NCBI RefSeq assembly: GCF_000526695.1
Contig: NZ_JAGO01000010.1
Coordinates: 62,001 to 126,000, forward strand
Reading direction: 5' to 3'
DNA from: Carnimonas nigrificans ATCC BAA-78
GTDB lineage: Bacteria > Pseudomonadota > Gammaproteobacteria > Pseudomonadales > Halomonadaceae
Length of the DNA: 64,000 bases
Shown here one piece after another: positions 29,454 through 39,838 of the stretch (positions are counted from its first letter, which is position 1; each line of letters starts with the position of its first letter). The notes below the pieces were generated by a model that did not search any database, was not told the DNA's origin, and saw only the letters and a list, made by a program, of their open reading frames with translations. The position numbers and the translations under genes were made by a program.

Positions 29454-31163
29454 ATGCGAGATACGCTGCACCGTTTGAGCGGCCTAACGCTGGCATCACT
29501 CATCCTGAGTGGATGCGCATCTTCACCGTTTGGAGGCGATCAGTCTTCTTCTACAGACCTGCTCCAGAATGCTGACCAGCAACAGGGAAGCTCCGCCGCG
29601 CAGAGCCGTCTACAGGCGGCGGAAATGCTGATTCAGCAGGGTGACCAGCAGCACGCCGCCGAGATCATCAATAAAATTGATGGCCGTGATCTCGATGCCA
29701 ACGGGCGCGCTCGCTTTGCCGTTATCAAGGCTGAAAGCGCCTACAACAGCGGTGATTACGCCTCTGCGTTGAGCATTGCCAATGGCGCACTCGATCAGCT
29801 CAGCTTCTCAAGCGAGCAGCGCTATCGACTCGAAGCAGTACAAGGGCAAGCACTGGGGCGTCAGGGCGATCATATGAAAGCTGCCGCGGCTCTTATCAGT
29901 GCCCAGCGCAATAACAACAACGACCCAACGCTCAACGATGCCATCTGGCGCGAACTGGCGGCACTGAACGAAAGCCAGCTGAGCCAACTCTCCAACCCGG
30001 ATGCCCTGTCGGATGGCTGGATTACCCTCGGCCAGCTACGCCTGCAAAATTCGGGCGATCTCGCTGAATTCAAGCAGCAGGTCGAACACTGGCGCTCAGC
30101 ATATCCCGAGCACCCTGCGTCGCAGCGCCCGCCCCATGAGCTGACCGCTGTACAAAACCTGAACGCAGAAGAAGTCACACGGGTTGCAGTGCTGCTGCCA
30201 CAAAGCGGGCCTTATGCCACCGTCGCTGACGCGATCCGACAGGGCATGGAAGCGCAGAATCAGGCGCTGGCTGCCAGCGGCAGTAGCGCCCCTACCCTTG
30301 ATTTCATCGACGCCGCCAACGGCTCGCTCGACGATCTTTACAATCAGGCCAAAGCTCAGGGCGCTCAGGTAGTCATCGGCCCGCTCGACAAGGATCAGGT
30401 GACTCAGCTCGAAGGCCGTCAGCAGCTACCGCTACCGACTCTGGCACTCAACTACGGTAACGCAGCCACCAACCAGGCCAGCAACCTGTATGAATATGGG
30501 CTTTCTGCAGAAGATGAAGCGCGCCAGGTAGCCAACTTCGCGTCCCAGCAGGGCCATCACACCGCTAGCGTGCTGGTGCCGGACAATGGCTGGGGTGGCA
30601 GGGTACTGGATGCCTTCTCACAGCAGTGGCAGGCCAACGGCCAGCAGGTAGGCAACATTCAGCGCTACCAGCCCAACGGTTCCGCCACATCAACCGTAAG
30701 GTCCGCCATTCAGGGCGGCACCGACATGCTGTTCATGTTTGGCCTGCCACCCTATGCTCGCCAGGTTCCTCCGGCACTTCGCTACTACAATTCGAACGTG
30801 CCGGTATACGCCACGTCACATGCCTACTCGGGCAACCCCTCACCCAGTGATGACAGTGATTTGAACGGCGTGTACTTCCCCAATATCCCCTGGGAAATAC
30901 CCAATGTGGTAGGCGACAATCTGCCCTACCCCGAGGCGTATCATGCTCTGCATGGTGATGACGACCTGCCGGCTTCCGCACTCAAGCTGGCAGCCATGGG
31001 TGTAGATGCCTATGAACTCGCCAAGCGCCTGCCGGTCTATCAGAGTATCCCCAGCATTCAGTTGCAAGGGGCCACCGGTACATTGACGGTAGGCGACAAT
31101 CGCCGCTTTTCACGTCAGCTTCCGTGGGCAGTATTCCGCGGTGGCGTGCCAGCCACCCCCTGA
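29454..31163 (+). CDS. lpoA: Penicillin-binding protein activator lipoprotein LpoA
   Basis: Outer-membrane lipoprotein that stimulates PBP1a from the periplasm. The lipobox LSGC puts the lipidated cysteine at residue 21. An N-terminal helical TPR-like domain (about 30-230) is followed by a periplasmic-binding-protein type I fold (about 240-569) starting at TRVAVLLPQSGPYATVADAIRQG. 569 aa, shorter than E. coli LpoA (678) because of a smaller linker. AGGAG lies 9 nt before the ATG. First gene of lpoA-yraN-diaA-dolP. Confidence 0.92.
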   Translation: MRDTLHRLSGLTLASLILSGCASSPFGGDQSSSTDLLQNADQQQGSSAAQSRLQAAEMLIQQGDQQHAAEIINKIDGRDLDANGRARFAVIKAESAYNSGDYASALSIANGALDQLSFSSEQRYRLEAVQGQALGRQGDHMKAAAALISAQRNNNNDPTLNDAIWRELAALNESQLSQLSNPDALSDGWITLGQLRLQNSGDLAEFKQQVEHWRSAYPEHPASQRPPHELTAVQNLNAEEVTRVAVLLPQSGPYATVADAIRQGMEAQNQALAASGSSAPTLDFIDAANGSLDDLYNQAKAQGAQVVIGPLDKDQVTQLEGRQQLPLPTLALNYGNAATNQASNLYEYGLSAEDEARQVANFASQQGHHTASVLVPDNGWGGRVLDAFSQQWQANGQQVGNIQRYQPNGSATSTVRSAIQGGTDMLFMFGLPPYARQVPPALRYYNSNVPVYATSHAYSGNPSPSDDSDLNGVYFPNIPWEIPNVVGDNLPYPEAYHALHGDDDLPASALKLAAMGVDAYELAKRLPVYQSIPSIQLQGATGTLTVGDNRRFSRQLPWAVFRGGVPATP

Positions 31164-31175
31164 TAGCGCTCGTTC

Positions 31176-32178
<1,003 letters not shown>

Positions 32179-32236
32179 GCGCTTCATCCTGCGACACCTC
32201 TTTACAGCCATTTTGACAATACAGCGAGTGAATCCA

Positions 32237-32797
32237 GTGAACTCCACATCGACGCTTAAAACCATCGCGGCCGCCATCGCACTGGCTTCCATCACCTGCA
32301 TAGCGGGCTGCAGCTCAACCGGTACGACCGCCGAAGGTCAGCCACCTGTACGCAGCGCACAAACGGTCGACAAGGATGGCCAATTGGCGGGCGCCATTTA
32401 CAGCGAATACATGAGGAAGCCGATTGCCAGCCAATCACACGTTAATGTGAGCGCATTCAACGGCTATGTATTACTGACCGGTCAGGTACCCAGCAAGGAG
32501 CTGAAACAGCAGCTGGCAGATATCGCGCGCAACGCCCAGGGCAATCGCGGCATCTATGATGGAGTGAAGATTGCAGTAAATACTTCCAACTGGCGCCGCA
32601 TGCAGGATACCTGGGTCACCAGCCGCGTGAAGCATTCGCTGGATATTGATAGCAATCGGGTACTGGTCTTGACCGAAAACAGCACGGTTTACCTGATGGG
32701 CATGGTGTACGACTACGAAGCCACCAAACTGGCTAACCAGGCAGCGGGCGTGGACGGTGTTAATTCGGTAGTCAAAGCGTTCCAGATCATCAAGTAA
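32237..32797 (+). CDS. dolP: Outer-membrane lipoprotein DolP (YraP), two BON domains
   Basis: Division- and outer-membrane-associated lipoprotein that binds anionic phospholipid and supports outer-membrane integrity. Lipobox IAGC, then two BON domains (about 60-115 and 135-186) ending in GVNSVVKAFQIIK. I favour the GTG at 32237 (VNSTSTLKTIAAAIALAS), which leaves a normal signal peptide; the longer form would overlap diaA and add a 25-residue N terminus. Ribosome-site evidence is weak. Last gene of the lpoA operon. Confidence 0.88.
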   Translation: MNSTSTLKTIAAAIALASITCIAGCSSTGTTAEGQPPVRSAQTVDKDGQLAGAIYSEYMRKPIASQSHVNVSAFNGYVLLTGQVPSKELKQQLADIARNAQGNRGIYDGVKIAVNTSNWRRMQDTWVTSRVKHSLDIDSNRVLVLTENSTVYLMGMVYDYEATKLANQAAGVDGVNSVVKAFQIIK

Positions 32798-32986
32798 AAA
32801 GAGACATCCGGAAAAACTTCACCGCCCGCGCTGTAGCGCCAGCTCTTCCAGAATCGGCAGCATAAGCCGGATAGCAGAATGGATGAGCTGGCTCTAACGC
32901 AAAGCACTGCCTGCAAGCACTTCCGCCTGCCACAAAAGCGGCAAGAACACAGGTCAGCGCAGCGGTTCTGAACCCCATCAATAAAG

Positions 32987-33021
32987 AGAGGCTGGTGACA
33001 TAATCACCAGCCTCTTCTTTT
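32987..33021. terminator. Bidirectional terminator between dolP and sspB
   Basis: 12-bp perfect stem AGAGGCTGGTGA with its complement, 5-nt loop, then TCTTTT on the plus strand and CTTTATT on the minus strand. It serves convergent dolP and sspB. The preceding 190 nt after dolP hold no recognisable gene. Confidence 0.85.
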
Positions 33022-33063
33022 CTGCCTGCTGCTTGACGACGCGCCTGGCGCTACTACTTGATC

Positions 33064-33528
33064 CTACTTGATCACACGCAAGGAGGGACGTTTGCGTTTC
33101 TTGTCGTCGTCTTTCTTCCCTTCACCGGTCGTTTCGGACGATGCTTCTTCATCGCTCTTGCCCGGTACGCTTTCAAGAGACGGCCCTTGCTCCTCTTCAA
33201 CCTCGGCATCAGGCAGCACTGGCTCCTGACCAAAGGCCATGCCCGCGCCTGTTTCGCGTGAGTAGATAGCCATCAGCGCTTCGATAGGCACCCACACTTC
33301 CATCGGCTCACCGCTGAAACGTGCGTTAAAGCTGATCATCGCGTTTTCAATACGCAGATCGCGCACGGCCGTCGGGGTAATGTTCAGGACAATCTGACCG
33401 TTCTGCACAAACTGGGTAGGCACCACCACATTCTCACGAGTGGCATCCACCACAATGTAGGGAGTGTGGTCGTTGTCCAGAAGCCAATCATAGAGAGCGC
33501 GAGTGATATAGGGGCGGCTGGAACTCAT
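33064..33528 (-). CDS. sspB: ClpXP adaptor SspB
   Basis: Delivers ssrA-tagged proteins from stalled ribosomes to ClpXP. The folded tag-binding domain covers about 1-112 (RPYITRALYDWLLDNDHTPYIVVDA at the start), then an acidic Glu/Lys-rich linker, and the C-terminal ClpX-binding motif LRVIK. 154 aa, E. coli 165. Downstream of sspA, as usual. Confidence 0.96.
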   Translation of the reverse strand: MSSSRPYITRALYDWLLDNDHTPYIVVDATRENVVVPTQFVQNGQIVLNITPTAVRDLRIENAMISFNARFSGEPMEVWVPIEALMAIYSRETGAGMAFGQEPVLPDAEVEEEQGPSLESVPGKSDEEASSETTGEGKKDDDKKRKRPSLRVIK

Positions 33529-33612
33529 GGTGTATTACTCCTTGCTGAATGCAGGGCGCCGAAGCAGATTACGTTCGGCAAGACGCCTTGCGGCGTCAGG
33601 ATGACACTTGGA

Positions 33613-34245
33613 TCAACGGCGCAGCTCACGCTCCGCCTCAAGCAGCGAGTCACGGAAGGATTCACGCTCGAAGAGGCGATCCATATAACCGAGCAGCGGT
33701 TTGACCTGCTTCTCGGGCAGCTCGACGCCCAGACTGGGCAACCGCCACAGAATAGGTGCTACGCAGCAATCGACCAGTGAAAACTCTTCATTCATGAAGA
33801 ATGGCATCTCTTCAAAGATGGGAGCGATGCCGGTAAAGCCTTCACGCAGCGCCTTGCGGGCTGCTTCAGTATCTTTCTTGGTTGCCGTACCAGAGACAAT
33901 GGTATCCACCAGGGAAGACCATTCACGCTCGACGCGGCACATCCACAAACGGCTTTGCGCACGTGCTACGGGATAGACCGGCAGCAGCGGCGGATGAGGA
34001 AAACGCTCGTCGAGATATTCCATCATCACTTTGGACTCATAGAGCGTCAGATCACGGTCAATCAGCGTTGGTACGCTATTGTAGGGATTCTGATCAATCA
34101 GCTCTTCTGGATGATTATCTTCATCCACTTCAATTACATCTACAGACACGCCTTTCTCAGCCAGAACGATACGTACCCGATGGCAGTAATGATCATCACG
34201 GCCTGAATAGAACGTCATCGAAGAGCGCTTGGCTACGACTCCCAT
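33613..34245 (-). CDS. sspA: Stringent starvation protein A
   Basis: RNA-polymerase-associated regulator with a glutathione-S-transferase-like fold: thioredoxin-like N-terminal half ([52 protein letters not shown]) and helical C-terminal half. It supports transcription in stationary phase and stress. 210 aa. AGGAG lies 7 nt before the ATG. It directly follows rpsI; the petABC genes found here in Pseudomonas and Halomonas are missing. Confidence 0.96.
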   Translation of the reverse strand: MGVVAKRSSMTFYSGRDDHYCHRVRIVLAEKGVSVDVIEVDEDNHPEELIDQNPYNSVPTLIDRDLTLYESKVMMEYLDERFPHPPLLPVYPVARAQSRLWMCRVEREWSSLVDTIVSGTATKKDTEAARKALREGFTGIAPIFEEMPFFMNEEFSLVDCCVAPILWRLPSLGVELPEKQVKPLLGYMDRLFERESFRDSLLEAERELRR

Positions 34246-34274
34246 GGAACACTCCTTGAACTAAGCGAACCTAA

Positions 34275-34283
34275 ATAATACCA
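34275..34283 (-). promoter_or_regulatory. Candidate extended -10 promoter for sspA
   Basis: Minus-strand TGGTATTAT fits TGnTATAAT with one mismatch, 29 nt upstream of the sspA ATG. No convincing -35. Lies after the rpsI terminator, so sspAB would need such a promoter. Confidence 0.4.
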
Positions 34284-34402
34284 CGCTCGCTGACGTTGGT
34301 GGTGAGCAATTGACTGCGACACGCTGCGAGGATGGATAACCTGATACAAATATCGCCCAACACTGCCACGGCAATAAGGCCCGAAGCTGCATTGAGCGAT
34401 AT

Positions 34403-34429
34403 AAAAAGGGCGTGCCCGAAGGCACGCCC
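34403..34429 (-). terminator. Terminator of rplM-rpsI
   Basis: GGGCGTGCC, TTCG tetraloop (minus strand), GGCACGCCC, then TTTTT. A UUCG-capped 9-bp GC-rich stem with T run, 16 nt past the rpsI stop. Confidence 0.88.
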
Positions 34430-34445
34430 CTGCCGCTGACTGGAA

Positions 34446-34832
34446 TCAGCGTTTGGAGAACTGCGGACGACGACGTGCTTTGCGCAGGCCGACCTTCTTA
34501 CGTTCAACCTTACGAGCATCACGGGTAACGTAACCCGCTGCACGCAGAGGAGAGCGCAGCTCTTCATTGTAGTCGATCAGTGCACGGGTAATACCGTGAC
34601 GAATCGCGCCTGCCTGGGCAGAACCACCACCACCGGCAACGGTGACAGTAATATCGAACTGCTCGGTAGTGTTGGTCAGCTCGAGCGGCTGACGAACGAC
34701 CAGGCTAGCGGTAGGACGGCCGAAGTAGCTGTCCAGTTCACGTTGATTGACGGTAATCTTGCCAGTGCCCGGCTTGAGAAACACGCGAGCAGTAGAGGTT
34801 TTGCGGCGACCGGTGCCGTAATACTGAGCCAT
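34446..34832 (-). CDS. rpsI: 30S ribosomal protein S9
   Basis: Small-subunit protein whose C-terminal tail reaches the P-site tRNA. Starts [21 protein letters not shown] and ends in the conserved basic tail [17 protein letters not shown]. 128 aa (130 in E. coli). Co-transcribed with rplM, 16 nt apart. Confidence 0.98.
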   Translation of the reverse strand: MAQYYGTGRRKTSTARVFLKPGTGKITVNQRELDSYFGRPTASLVVRQPLELTNTTEQFDITVTVAGGGGSAQAGAIRHGITRALIDYNEELRSPLRAAGYVTRDARKVERKKVGLRKARRRPQFSKR

Positions 34833-34848
34833 GAGCTTCGTCCCTTAA

Positions 34849-35277
34849 TTAGATGTTCAGTTCTTTGGGCTGCTGTGCAGTATGCGGATGCTCAGCGCCA
34901 GCATAGACGCGAAGCTTCTTGTGCATTGCACGACCCAGCGGGCCTTTGGGCAGCATGCCTTTGACGGCGAGTTCGATAACACGCTCAGGCGCGTGGTCGA
35001 TCAGCTGGTCGAAGGACATGGAACGCAGACCACCGGGGAAGCCAGTGTGGCGATAGTACTGCTTATCGGACGCTTTATTACCGGTTACACGCACTTTGTC
35101 TGCATTGATAACGACAATGTAGTCGCCAGTATCAACGTGAGGAGTGTATTCAGGTTTGTGCTTGCCGCGCAGGCGACGAGCGAGTTCAGTGGCAAGACGA
35201 CCGAGTGTCTTGTTGGTAGCGTCTACGACGTACCAGTCACGCTGAACTGACTGCGGTTTAGCGCTGAAAGTTTTCAT
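34849..35277 (-). CDS. rplM: 50S ribosomal protein L13
   Basis: Early-assembly large-subunit protein. [20 protein letters not shown] at the N terminus and [26 protein letters not shown] near the end are diagnostic. 142 aa, as in E. coli. A good promoter lies 124 nt upstream, leaving a leader of about 117 nt; in E. coli L13 represses its own operon through the leader. Confidence 0.98.
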   Translation of the reverse strand: MKTFSAKPQSVQRDWYVVDATNKTLGRLATELARRLRGKHKPEYTPHVDTGDYIVVINADKVRVTGNKASDKQYYRHTGFPGGLRSMSFDQLIDHAPERVIELAVKGMLPKGPLGRAMHKKLRVYAGAEHPHTAQQPKELNI

Positions 35278-35400
35278 CGAAAATACCTTAGTCGAGCACT
35301 ATCAATCCTTGCGAATTGAAAAATGCCAATCCCTATTTTTCTTGGTTGCCTGAACTCGCTGAACGCGCCAGCGGGACAAACAACATTTGAGCGAGCGCGC

Positions 35401-35429
35401 ATTGTACAGGGTTTATCTACTGTCGTTAA
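35401..35429 (-). promoter_or_regulatory. rplM-rpsI sigma-70 promoter
   Basis: Minus-strand TTAACG, 17 nt, TACAAT. The -10 matches consensus in five of six bases and the spacing is ideal. The 5' leader to the rplM ATG is about 117 nt. Confidence 0.65.
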
Positions 35430-35490
35430 CCCCATGCGTAGAATATTTATCAGCGCCCTGCCCGTTTAGCTCACTGCTACCTGCCCCTCA

Positions 35491-36735
35491 TCACCCCGCT
35501 TGCTGCGACTTGTGCGGCACATTGAGAAATTCCTTGCTTTCCATCTCCTTGAGACGCGACAGGGTGCGCTCGAATTCGAAGACCAGATTTCCGTCGCTGT
35601 AAATGGCGTCCACCTCACTGGCAAGGGTCATGGCCATTTTGACGGCACGGTCATAGAACTCATCGACCATGCTGATAAAGCGACGCATCTGGTCATCCTT
35701 ATAGCCATCCATCTGCGGCACATGGGAAACCAGCACCGTATGGTAACGATTGGCCAGCTCGATATAGTCATTCTGACTGCGCGGGCCATCGCACAGCGCC
35801 TTGAAATCAAACCAGATCACACCGCCCGATTCACGCTTTACATCGAGCGCACGCCCATTGATCCGCACCTCGCCATCGCGCTCACCGTCATTTTTTGCCA
35901 CCTGGGTGAATAACCGCTCCAGGGCCGCTTCGTTATCACTGTCATCAGGCGTCAGAAACAGCTCCACCTGCTCCAGCGCACGCGAACGGTAATCAATCCC
36001 GGAATCCACATTGACCACTTCACAGTGGCGATTCAGCAGGGCGATAGCCGGCAGAAAGCGGGCGCGCTGCAAACCATTCTCGTAGAGCTTGTCGGGCACG
36101 ATATTGGAAGTTGCCACCAGCACTACCCCTTCAGCGAACAGCGCTTCAAACAGGCGCCCAAGAATCATCGCATCGGTAATATCATTCACATAAAACTCAT
36201 CGAAGCAGATAACGCGCGCTTCCTGCGCAAACCGCGCCGCCACCTTCTTCAATGGGTCGGATTCACCCTTGAACACACCCAGTTCGTGGTGAACACGCTG
36301 CATAAAGCGGTTGAAATGGGTACGCATCTTGTCGCTGAAAGGCAGTGCAGCGAAGAAGGTATCCACCAGCCACGTTTTGCCGCGCCCTACTCCGCCCCAA
36401 AAATAGAGGCCGCGCACCGTGGGAACAGGTGAGTCAGCCGGATCGTGGGTTTCAGGCTCGGCCCGGGAGCGCGAAAAAAGCCCGCCCAGCATCGACTTCG
36501 CCGGTTTCTCTGAAGTTTTTGCGGCCGGTTTTAACTGCTCTCGTGGCGTCGAGGTCAGCTCTTTATAAAGCCGCTGCAAATGCTCGACTGCCTTTTCCTG
36601 CGCCGCATCGTACTGAAATCCGTCCTGCTCAAGATCGTGCCGATAACGCTCCATTGGCGAAGCAGATCGCCCCGTACCAGTCACATTGCCATTGGAGGAA
36701 CCACCAGACGCTGAGCCAACTGAATCAGACACCAT
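35491..36735 (-). CDS. zapE: Cell division ATPase ZapE (AFG1 family)
   Basis: Z-ring-associated AAA-like ATPase, needed in E. coli for division under low oxygen or heat. Walker A GGVGRGKTWL follows LYFWG; VICFDEFYVNDITDAMIL contains Walker B; later VWFDFKALCDGPRSQNDYI and FEFERTLSRLKEM are family blocks. A Lys/Ser/Pro-rich insertion precedes the P-loop. I chose the ATG at 36735 (414 aa; E. coli 375); its first 27 residues are Ser/Gly-rich and a later ATG (MERYRHDLEQDGF) is a possible true start. Confidence 0.93.
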   Translation of the reverse strand: MVSDSVGSASGGSSNGNVTGTGRSASPMERYRHDLEQDGFQYDAAQEKAVEHLQRLYKELTSTPREQLKPAAKTSEKPAKSMLGGLFSRSRAEPETHDPADSPVPTVRGLYFWGGVGRGKTWLVDTFFAALPFSDKMRTHFNRFMQRVHHELGVFKGESDPLKKVAARFAQEARVICFDEFYVNDITDAMILGRLFEALFAEGVVLVATSNIVPDKLYENGLQRARFLPAIALLNRHCEVVNVDSGIDYRSRALEQVELFLTPDDSDNEAALERLFTQVAKNDGERDGEVRINGRALDVKRESGGVIWFDFKALCDGPRSQNDYIELANRYHTVLVSHVPQMDGYKDDQMRRFISMVDEFYDRAVKMAMTLASEVDAIYSDGNLVFEFERTLSRLKEMESKEFLNVPHKSQQAG

Positions 36736-36830
36736 GAATTTTATCCACTCTCGACTATCGGTTTTATTGATCATCATCCAAGCGCCAGCCTTGCTGGAGG
36801 GCGCTCGTTTCACTACTTTCGCACAGAGCA

Positions 36831-36861
36831 TTGGCTCTTGTCGTTGCTGCCCCTGTATAAT
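36831..36861 (+). promoter_or_regulatory. Candidate promoter for zapG
   Basis: TTGGCT, 19 nt, TATAAT (perfect -10 hexamer). Spacing is long by 2 nt. It lies 107 nt upstream of the zapG start in the divergent zapE-zapG spacer. Confidence 0.45.
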
Positions 36862-36967
36862 ATACGACAGCCTTGTAGACGATGGCTTATAGAGGGCCTA
36901 AGTTATAGCGCTGCCGGTGATGCCTTGAGCTAGCCGCGCGCACGTGTATTGGTAGAAAGGAGCGGCG

Positions 36968-37420
36968 ATGAGCAACAGCGTATGGATTTCAGGTGTTATC
37001 TGTCTGGTGGTGGGTGCCGTCATCGGCATCATCATTGGCCGATTGATGAGCAGCCGCCGCAGCGCGGGTGACAGCACCAGCAGCGAGCAGCGCAATCAAC
37101 AGCAACAGTTGCGCCAGGATATCGACGATCACTTCCAGCAGCTGACGCATATCGCCGATCAGCTAAGCCAGCAGAGCAAGACGCTCAACGGCACCCTTGC
37201 TGAGCAGGCGAATCGTCTTAGCCAGAATGACAGCGTCAAACGCCGTCTGGCAGTCTTGTCAGGTGCGCGCTCGGCCGAAGAGGTCGCCGAGGAAGAAGCC
37301 GCGACGCTTGGCGTGCCGCGTGACTATGCCGACGCCAAGGGCACCCTCTCGGAAGGCTTCGGTATACGTCATCCTCAGGATGAATACGGCGAGCAGGTCA
37401 AGGAGCCACCGCGCTTTTAA
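36968..37420 (+). CDS. zapG: Z-ring associated protein ZapG (YhcB, DUF1043)
   Basis: Inner-membrane protein linking division with envelope synthesis. One N-terminal transmembrane segment (about 6-26, GVICLVVGAVIGIIIGRLM), a Gln-rich coiled-coil region (about 40-90), then a conserved-length C-terminal segment with PRDYADAKGTLSEGFG. 150 aa. AAGGAG lies 5 nt before the ATG. Divergent from zapE, as in many gammaproteobacteria. Confidence 0.93.
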   Translation: MSNSVWISGVICLVVGAVIGIIIGRLMSSRRSAGDSTSSEQRNQQQQLRQDIDDHFQQLTHIADQLSQQSKTLNGTLAEQANRLSQNDSVKRRLAVLSGARSAEEVAEEEAATLGVPRDYADAKGTLSEGFGIRHPQDEYGEQVKEPPRF

Positions 37421-37444
37421 CGCCAGTCGGTCGCCTGAACCAGA

Positions 37445-37481
37445 TAGCCCGCGCTATTGATTTGGCGCGGGCTACTTTTAT
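37445..37481 (+). terminator. zapG terminator
   Basis: TAGCCCGCGC, 10-nt loop, GCGCGGGCTA, then CTTTTATT, 24 nt past the zapG stop. Confidence 0.8.
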
Positions 37482-37558
37482 TGGCCTTCCTGATGTTCAG
37501 GGGGAGCCGTTCCTCCTTTCACTGAACAGCAAACGCTGCCAGCTTCCGGTGTAGCGAT

Positions 37559-38317
37559 TCAGACAGGGTTATCAATATCGACAAAGCGGTGCTCAATATC
37601 GAACTGCGATGCCAGCCACTCTCCCAGCGCAATGATGCCATCGCGTTCGGTGGCATGATGACCGGCAGCAAAGTAGCTGATACCCAGCTCGCGAGCCAGA
37701 TGTGTGGTGCGCTCGGAGATTTCACCGGAAACAAACACGTCAGCCCCGCCTTCCGCAGCCTGCTCAATCATGTCCTGAGCGGCTCCCGTACACCAGCAGA
37801 TGCGCTTAAGCGGACGCGAATGCCCTTGAATACCCAAGGGAGGGCGCTGTAGCTGCTGGTGCAAATGCTCGCCAAACTCGGCGTGGGAAAGCGCCTGATT
37901 AGCATCACCGATATAGAGAAGCCCCTGCCCCAACGGGCCATCCAGCGCTTTGTCTACCTGCCACCCCATCCGTTTGCCAAGCAGCGCGTTGTTTCCAATG
38001 TCAGGATGTGCATCCAGCGGCAGGTGCCAGGCGACCAGATTGATATCGTGGCCCAGCAGGGTAGCAAACCGACGGTGTTTGATACCGGTTACGCTGGCCG
38101 GTTCGTTTTTCCAGAAGTAGCCGTGATGCACCAGCACCATATCCGCTTCCCAGGCCACCGCCTCATCGAGCAGCGCCTGACATGCGGTAACACCGGTCAT
38201 CACGCGCTGTACGCGCTCGTTTCCTTCTACCTGTAGCCCATTGATGGTGAAATCCTTGAAGCGGGCAGCGCTGAGCTTATCCTGCATTGCATCCACCAAC
38301 TGCTGACACGCGACCAT
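37559..38317 (-). CDS. Nif3-like dinuclear metal protein (YbgI family)
   Basis: Member of the NIF3/YbgI family, annotated as a GTP cyclohydrolase I type 2 homologue; its cellular role is not settled. Metal-binding marks: LVHHGYFW (two His), AWHLPLDAHPDIGNN (His, Asp), and near the C terminus GHHATERDGIIALGEWL (His, Glu). 252 aa, the usual length. AAGGAGAGTCGT precedes the ATG. It is divergent from degS, a pairing common in gammaproteobacteria. Confidence 0.92.
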   Translation of the reverse strand: MVACQQLVDAMQDKLSAARFKDFTINGLQVEGNERVQRVMTGVTACQALLDEAVAWEADMVLVHHGYFWKNEPASVTGIKHRRFATLLGHDINLVAWHLPLDAHPDIGNNALLGKRMGWQVDKALDGPLGQGLLYIGDANQALSHAEFGEHLHQQLQRPPLGIQGHSRPLKRICWCTGAAQDMIEQAAEGGADVFVSGEISERTTHLARELGISYFAAGHHATERDGIIALGEWLASQFDIEHRFVDIDNPV

Positions 38318-38583
38318 ACGACTCTCCTTTCACCTCTTGAACATCATGAGCGCTGCGTGCACTCTGCGTGTTTTACAGACGCTGGATTTTAATCATACCA
38401 GCGGTAAGATAAAGCGCCTTCGTACCGAAGGCTCGGCAGTATTACCTCTGGCAGCGGTGTCTCAACGGACTGAGCGACTTCTGCCAGCGGCTGGGTAGCG
38501 ACTCAACGCTGAGCATTTTCATACGATCTGCACCAAACTCATAGAATAACGACTCAGCGACATTCAAGGGATTTTTACCAACC

Positions 38584-39729
38584 ATGAGCAAAACTCTGGC
38601 AAAGCTCATTTGGCCTGTTATCTGCGGCGTGCTGCTGGCCATAGTGCTGCTCGCGTATTTGCCCGGCCTGTCAAGCTATCGAGGCACGCACGGCGCACTC
38701 TCTTCTTCACCCGCCAGCTACGCCGACAGCGTCGAACGCGCGGCACCAGCGGTCGTGATGATCTCATCCCAGCAGCAGGTCAATGCAGCAGGCGGTTCAC
38801 CACTCGGCGATAATCCGCTCTATCAGCAGAATCAGGCATCCAACACGCCGAATCAGCCGGTCAATCTGGGGTCGGGGGTTATCGTCAGCGATGACGGCTA
38901 CCTTCTTACCAACAACCATGTGGTAAAGGAAGCAGATGATATTGTCGTCACTTTGCCCGATGGACGTGTTGCCAACGCTACCGCCATCGGTTCGGACCCC
39001 GATACCGACCTGGCGGTCCTAAAGATCAATCTGCCTGATCTACCCATCATTGACTTCGCCAACTCGGACACCATTCGCACCGGCGATGTCGCCCTTGCCA
39101 TTGGCAACCCGTTCAATATCGGGCAAAGCGTGACCATGGGAATCGTGAGCGCGGTAGGACGTGCAAGCCTTGGCTTGAGTGCCTATGAGAGCTTTATCCA
39201 GACCGATGCGTCCATCAACCCCGGCAATTCGGGCGGCGCGCTGATTAACAGTAACGGCAAGCTGATCGGTATCAATACCGCTATCTTTTCGACCAAAGGC
39301 AGTTCACAGGGAATTGGTTTTGCGATTCCGACCAACGTGGCGCGCCGTGTGCTTCGCGATATTATTGCCCATGGTCATGTAGTACGCGGCTGGCTTGGCA
39401 TTGAGGCACAGCTGCGCGCTCCCCCTGCCGAAGTCGAGGATTTGAAAACCAACGATAACCTGATTATCACCAAGGTAACGCCAGGCGGTCCGGCAGCCGA
39501 AGCGGGTGTCCGGGAAAACGACTATATTCTGGCGCTGGACGGCGCGCCCATGTTGAATCCAAGCAGGGCGCTGCGCGACATTGCCGGCCTGCGCCCCGAT
39601 TCAACCGTCACCCTGACGTTACTGAGAGATGGAAAGGTAGTGATGACGCCCATCAAGGTAGGCTCCCGACCCGAAAATATCGCGCCGGTCTTCAACGCGT
39701 CGGAATCTTCTCAAAGCTCCTCACCGTAG
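38584..39729 (+). CDS. degS: Site-1 serine protease DegS/AlgW, sensor of envelope stress
   Basis: Inner-membrane-anchored periplasmic protease that cuts the anti-sigma factor RseA/MucA when its PDZ domain binds misfolded porin C termini. Transmembrane anchor at about 8-27; catalytic triad His112 (TNNHVV), Asp142 (DTDLAVLK), Ser216 (NPGNSGGAL); PDZ domain about 275-365 with GGPAAEAGVRENDYIL. 381 aa, E. coli DegS 355. No rseA/rseB is in this window. Confidence 0.94.
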   Translation: MSKTLAKLIWPVICGVLLAIVLLAYLPGLSSYRGTHGALSSSPASYADSVERAAPAVVMISSQQQVNAAGGSPLGDNPLYQQNQASNTPNQPVNLGSGVIVSDDGYLLTNNHVVKEADDIVVTLPDGRVANATAIGSDPDTDLAVLKINLPDLPIIDFANSDTIRTGDVALAIGNPFNIGQSVTMGIVSAVGRASLGLSAYESFIQTDASINPGNSGGALINSNGKLIGINTAIFSTKGSSQGIGFAIPTNVARRVLRDIIAHGHVVRGWLGIEAQLRAPPAEVEDLKTNDNLIITKVTPGGPAAEAGVRENDYILALDGAPMLNPSRALRDIAGLRPDSTVTLTLLRDGKVVMTPIKVGSRPENIAPVFNASESSQSSSP

Positions 39730-39782
39730 CCTCGATCAAAGGCGCGCTCTCAGGCTCCCCTGCTTCTTTCAGACGCGCCAAC

Positions 39783-39818
39783 AACAAAGCGGATGCTGGT
39801 GTCAGCATCCGCTTTGTT
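39783..39818. terminator. Bidirectional terminator between degS and hisD
   Basis: 15-bp perfect stem AACAAAGCGGATGCT with its complement and a 6-nt loop, then GTTTT on the plus strand. It lies 53 nt after degS and 20 nt after the convergent hisD stop. Confidence 0.85.
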
Positions 39819-39838
39819 GTTTTACCTTCCGAGAAACA

